A stretch of DNA of 6,681 nt from Euryarchaeota archaeon UBA59 (GTDB lineage: Archaea > Thermoplasmatota > Poseidoniia > Poseidoniales > Thalassarchaeaceae), in assembly GCA_002505495.1 (NCBI GenBank), contig DAVI01000002.1, positions 10,431 to 17,111 on the forward strand. Reading direction: 5' to 3'. Both the position numbers and the translations under genes were made by a program. Of this stretch, positions 4,796 through 6,681 are shown in pieces; within the stretch, counting starts at the first letter, position 1, and each line of letters begins with the position of its first letter. The notes under the pieces are model-generated. The model had not been told where the DNA came from. It saw only the letters and a list, made by a program, of their open reading frames with translations, and searched no databases.

Positions 4796-5820
4796 TGCCC
4801 ACCTCCAATCACACGGTCATAGAGGTCAGCCCAGCGTCTTCCGAGCGCCTCCGGAGTTTGCTCCACCACCGCCTCGGGCCCTGCCACACAAAGCGCCTGC
4901 CAAGCCTCCTCGTCGGCAATCAGGTCAGCGATTGCTCCGGCCCACGATTCGACGGACAAATCTTCGACTATGCGCCCGCCTTCACCCAGAATCCCTTCGC
5001 AAGCGGGCGAGGCAAGCACCGGAAGTCCGCAGGAGAGAGCCTCCATCGCAGCGACCGGCATGCCCTCGTAGGTCGAGGGCATCAGCAGCATTCCTGAGGT
5101 TCGCAGAAGGTTCTCCTTCTCATCATCAGAGACCCATCCTCGAGCGAAGATTCCGTTCTCGGTACCTCCGTAGCGCCTCACTTCTGGGTGGTCTGCCTCG
5201 ACTCCAGAGAGATGTAATTCGACTTCATGGCCGGCTCGGCGAAGTCGAGAGATTGCGGCCATGGCGATTGGATGCCCCTTGACCGGGGAAGGGCGGGCGA
5301 GCATGAGCAACTTGTTGCGGTTTCGTTGATTTGGGTCAACCAGGTCTGAGGGGGGAGCGGGAGAGCCGATGACCTCCATGTCGGGGATTCCGATGAGTTC
5401 CCTGTGTCGAGGGGTCAGGGCGACCGGAATGACCTGCGGCTCGGCACAGGTCTCGGTGAACGCCTTGGCAGCTGCTGGTCGGCTTTTCATGAAGGCGCCG
5501 AAGTTGCCGGCGTGAATCTGCAGAACGACAGGGATCCCCGCCTTGAGTCCAAGTGCAACGGCGCGCCGTTTTCGCCACCAGGAAAATCGGGTGGCGGTGT
5601 GAACATGGAGAACATCGGGTGGCAGGGTTCGGAGTCGGTGGGCCAATTCCTTGCGCGCTCTTCTCCACGAATTTATTTTGGCGATGGCCGAGCCGTCGAC
5701 ATGGGTATTGATCGATTCTGTGCTCCAACCGGGCGGTGGATGACGCAGATGGTGGCGAATCGTCGCCTGCATTCCACCCTTGCTCTCAACAGGTCCGATG
5801 TGCAAAACCGTCCTCGTCAT
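4792..5820 (-). CDS. GT4-type (GT-B fold) glycosyltransferase
   Basis: The chosen start gives 342 aa. Residues 1-20 (TVLHIGPVESKGGMQAT) form the first Rossmann strand and the GG-containing acceptor loop typical of GT4 enzymes. The C-terminal donor domain opens with LLMLARPSPVKGH (171-183), whose Lys181 corresponds to the phosphate-contacting Lys. It continues with GIFARGWVS (223-231) and the E-x7-E motif in YEGMPVAAMEALSCGLPVLAS (Glu252, Glu260). No signal peptide or membrane helix is seen, so it is cytosolic or peripheral. An upstream in-frame ATG at 5874 would add 18 residues, but MTRTVLHIG at 5820 aligns with family starts and has TGAGG nine bases upstream (5830-5834). The longer start would lie upstream of the presumed TATA element. 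The gene is first of a two-gene unit with the GT2. Family is clear; substrate is unknown. Confidence 0.92.
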   Translation of the reverse strand: MTRTVLHIGPVESKGGMQATIRHHLRHPPPGWSTESINTHVDGSAIAKINSWRRARKELAHRLRTLPPDVLHVHTATRFSWWRKRRAVALGLKAGIPVVLQIHAGNFGAFMKSRPAAAKAFTETCAEPQVIPVALTPRHRELIGIPDMEVIGSPAPPSDLVDPNQRNRNKLLMLARPSPVKGHPIAMAAISRLRRAGHEVELHLSGVEADHPEVRRYGGTENGIFARGWVSDDEKENLLRTSGMLLMPSTYEGMPVAAMEALSCGLPVLASPACEGILGEGGRIVEDLSVESWAGAIADLIADEEAWQALCVAGPEAVVEQTPEALGRRWADLYDRVIGGGQ

Positions 5821-5853
5821 TTGGGTGCGCCTCAACCCTCGGACGGTCAAACA

Positions 5854-5863
5854 GCGATATAGG
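5854..5863. promoter_or_regulatory. TATA-like element possibly shared by divergent glycosyltransferase genes
   Basis: GCGATATAGG lies between the two divergent starts (5820 minus, 5884 plus). GATATA at 5856-5861 is 23-28 bases before the plus-strand GTG, the distance expected for a leaderless transcript. On the minus strand the same bases read TATATC, which would put transcription start near 5832 and leave a leader of about 12 bases before ATG 5820. It is the only A/T-rich hexamer in the gap. Confidence 0.4.
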
Positions 5864-5869
5864 ACACGG

Positions 5870-5886
5870 CACATCCGAAGGATGTG
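5870..5886 (+). repeat. Inverted repeat over the GTG start of the divergent glycosyltransferase
   Basis: CACATCC (5870-5876) and GGATGTG (5880-5886) are perfect 7-bp arms around GAA. The right arm contains the GTG start codon. It may be an operator for both directions or an mRNA hairpin masking the start if the transcript begins upstream of it. Confidence 0.5.
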
Positions 5887-6681
5887 AAACTGCTCTGGGT
5901 TACGGCAAAGCGGCTAGGCAGCGACCTTGCCAGCACCACCCAGTTGGCGGTCTCGTCCGCGCTTGCTGCACATGGCTGGAAAGTGACGATTATGGCCCCT
6001 GAGGGCACAGAAGTTGAGAAATCGTTAGTCGCTGGGGATATCTCATTCGTCGGAGTTTCCCGCTCGAACAAGGCCGGCCTTGGCTGGCTCACCTTCGGCC
6101 GTTCCCTCGCTCACACACTTCCCAAGGTCCTGGCCGACGGAGAGTTCGACGTGGCCCTAGTCGGCTGGCAGGGAGTCGCTGGCTCTCACAAGGCCTTGCG
6201 AACCGCCGGCACGCCATGGCTTCTCGTCGACCGCAGCCCACCTGTGTTCCGCTCGCTCGCCGGGCGCTTGCAGTGGTTTGAGTACTGGCGGGCCTTGCGG
6301 CTCGCCGGCCGCAGAAGTGGTGCTGATGGATCGGTTCTCAAATCCCAAGCACTCGCCGACTGGCACCGCTCAAAGGGGCGAGCCGTGGAACCCGTCACCC
6401 TGATGGAGGCGGGTGTTGAGGTCAGCAAATTCTCTCCCGCCACATTCACCGGCACTCCAACGATAGTCCACCACGGACAGTTGGATGAGGAGCGAGAAAT
6501 CGAACGGCTGGTGCGAATCGGAGAGGTGCTATCTGCCCGTGATTTAGACTTCAAGATGCGAATCGCCGGAACCGGAAATCGCTTGACTGCTCTACAGAAA
6601 GCAGCATTTCTGCAAGACTGGTTAGAGGTATTGGGACCTTTGCCCCCAAAGGACATTCCACCGTTCCTCGCCACCGGTCAC
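5884..6681 (+). CDS. GT-B fold glycosyltransferase, GTG start, 3' end outside window (partial)
   Basis: The frame is open for 266 codons from GTG 5884 to the window edge with no stop; an in-frame TAG at 5860-5862 makes this GTG the only possible upstream start. Residues 1-40 (VKLLWVTAKRLGSDLASTTQ, then LAAHGWKVTIMAPEG) form a Rossmann strand, a loop carrying Ser/Asp and a helix, as at the start of GT4 enzymes. Another strand/loop, FDVALVGWQGVAGSHKALR, lies at about 90-108, and TPWLLVDRSP at 112-121. From about 198 the second domain begins (TPTIVHHGQLDEEREIERLV, FKMRIAGTGNRLTAL), followed by LEVLGPLPPKDIPPFLA, the usual donor-domain pattern. The E-x7-E region would lie beyond the edge. The segment lies 64 bases from the divergent GT4. 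Third codon positions are G/C-rich like its neighbours. The call as a GT4-like enzyme is inference from layout; substrate unknown. Confidence 0.85.
   Translation, partial: MKLLWVTAKRLGSDLASTTQLAVSSALAAHGWKVTIMAPEGTEVEKSLVAGDISFVGVSRSNKAGLGWLTFGRSLAHTLPKVLADGEFDVALVGWQGVAGSHKALRTAGTPWLLVDRSPPVFRSLAGRLQWFEYWRALRLAGRRSGADGSVLKSQALADWHRSKGRAVEPVTLMEAGVEVSKFSPATFTGTPTIVHHGQLDEEREIERLVRIGEVLSARDLDFKMRIAGTGNRLTALQKAAFLQDWLEVLGPLPPKDIPPFLATGH

Noticed and set aside
5404..5862. 152-aa plus-strand frame opposite the GT4 gene
   Set aside because: The minus-strand frame has a clear GT4 donor motif and family start; the plus frame shows none.
5821..5874. 18-residue N-terminal extension of the GT4 protein from the ATG at 5874
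   Set aside because: The extension is Arg/Cys-rich and unlike family starts, would begin inside the palindrome upstream of the likely TATA element, and the ATG at 5820 has a ribosome site.
6186..6674. 162-aa minus-strand frame at the right end
   Set aside because: Ser/Arg-rich antisense product of the GTG-started glycosyltransferase, whose plus frame is open over the whole stretch and reads as a GT-B protein.

Overview
The window most likely comes from a mesophilic euryarchaeon, with Marine Group II (Poseidoniales, Thermoplasmatota) or a close relative the best guess. The evidence is an archaeal class III signal peptide of the SPVIATILMV type on a pilin, a type II (archaeal/eukaryotic) methionine aminopeptidase, and clear Shine-Dalgarno sites of the GGAGGTG kind. 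An acidic secreted protein and a proline/glycine-rich protein tail of a style I associate with these marine archaea also fit. The domain Archaea is well supported; the lineage is inferred by resemblance only. No rRNA, tRNA, IS element, CRISPR array or integrase was seen.

Positions 1-2465 form a compact plus-strand gene run: the proline-rich end of an upstream gene, a two-helix membrane protein of 137 aa, a 90-aa protein resembling the C-terminal domain of ThiF/MoeB-like adenylyltransferases, a TsaC/YrdC-type threonylcarbamoyl-AMP synthase, and type II methionine aminopeptidase. Junctions are 1-, 8- and 22-base overlaps plus one 55-base gap, so co-transcription is likely. The two recognisable enzymes act on the translation apparatus (t6A tRNA modification and N-terminal Met removal).

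Positions 2466-2950 are a 485-base A+T-richer intergenic region with no convincing gene. It holds a nested palindrome and a C5/G5 hairpin ahead of the next gene. Positions 2951-3445 encode a type IV pilin-like secreted protein with four cysteines. It is followed by competing short hairpins and a bidirectional terminator (3465-3540) with a UUCG-loop stem.

Positions 3560-6681 are a glycosyltransferase cluster. A minus-strand pair (GT4-like, then membrane GT2, joined by an ATGA overlap) converges on the pilin terminator. A third, plus-strand GT-B glycosyltransferase starts with GTG at 5884 and runs off the window. The two transcription units diverge from a region of about 60 bases with one TATA-like element that could serve both. 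This part probably makes surface polysaccharide or glycans for surface proteins; a link to the neighbouring pilin is possible but unproven.
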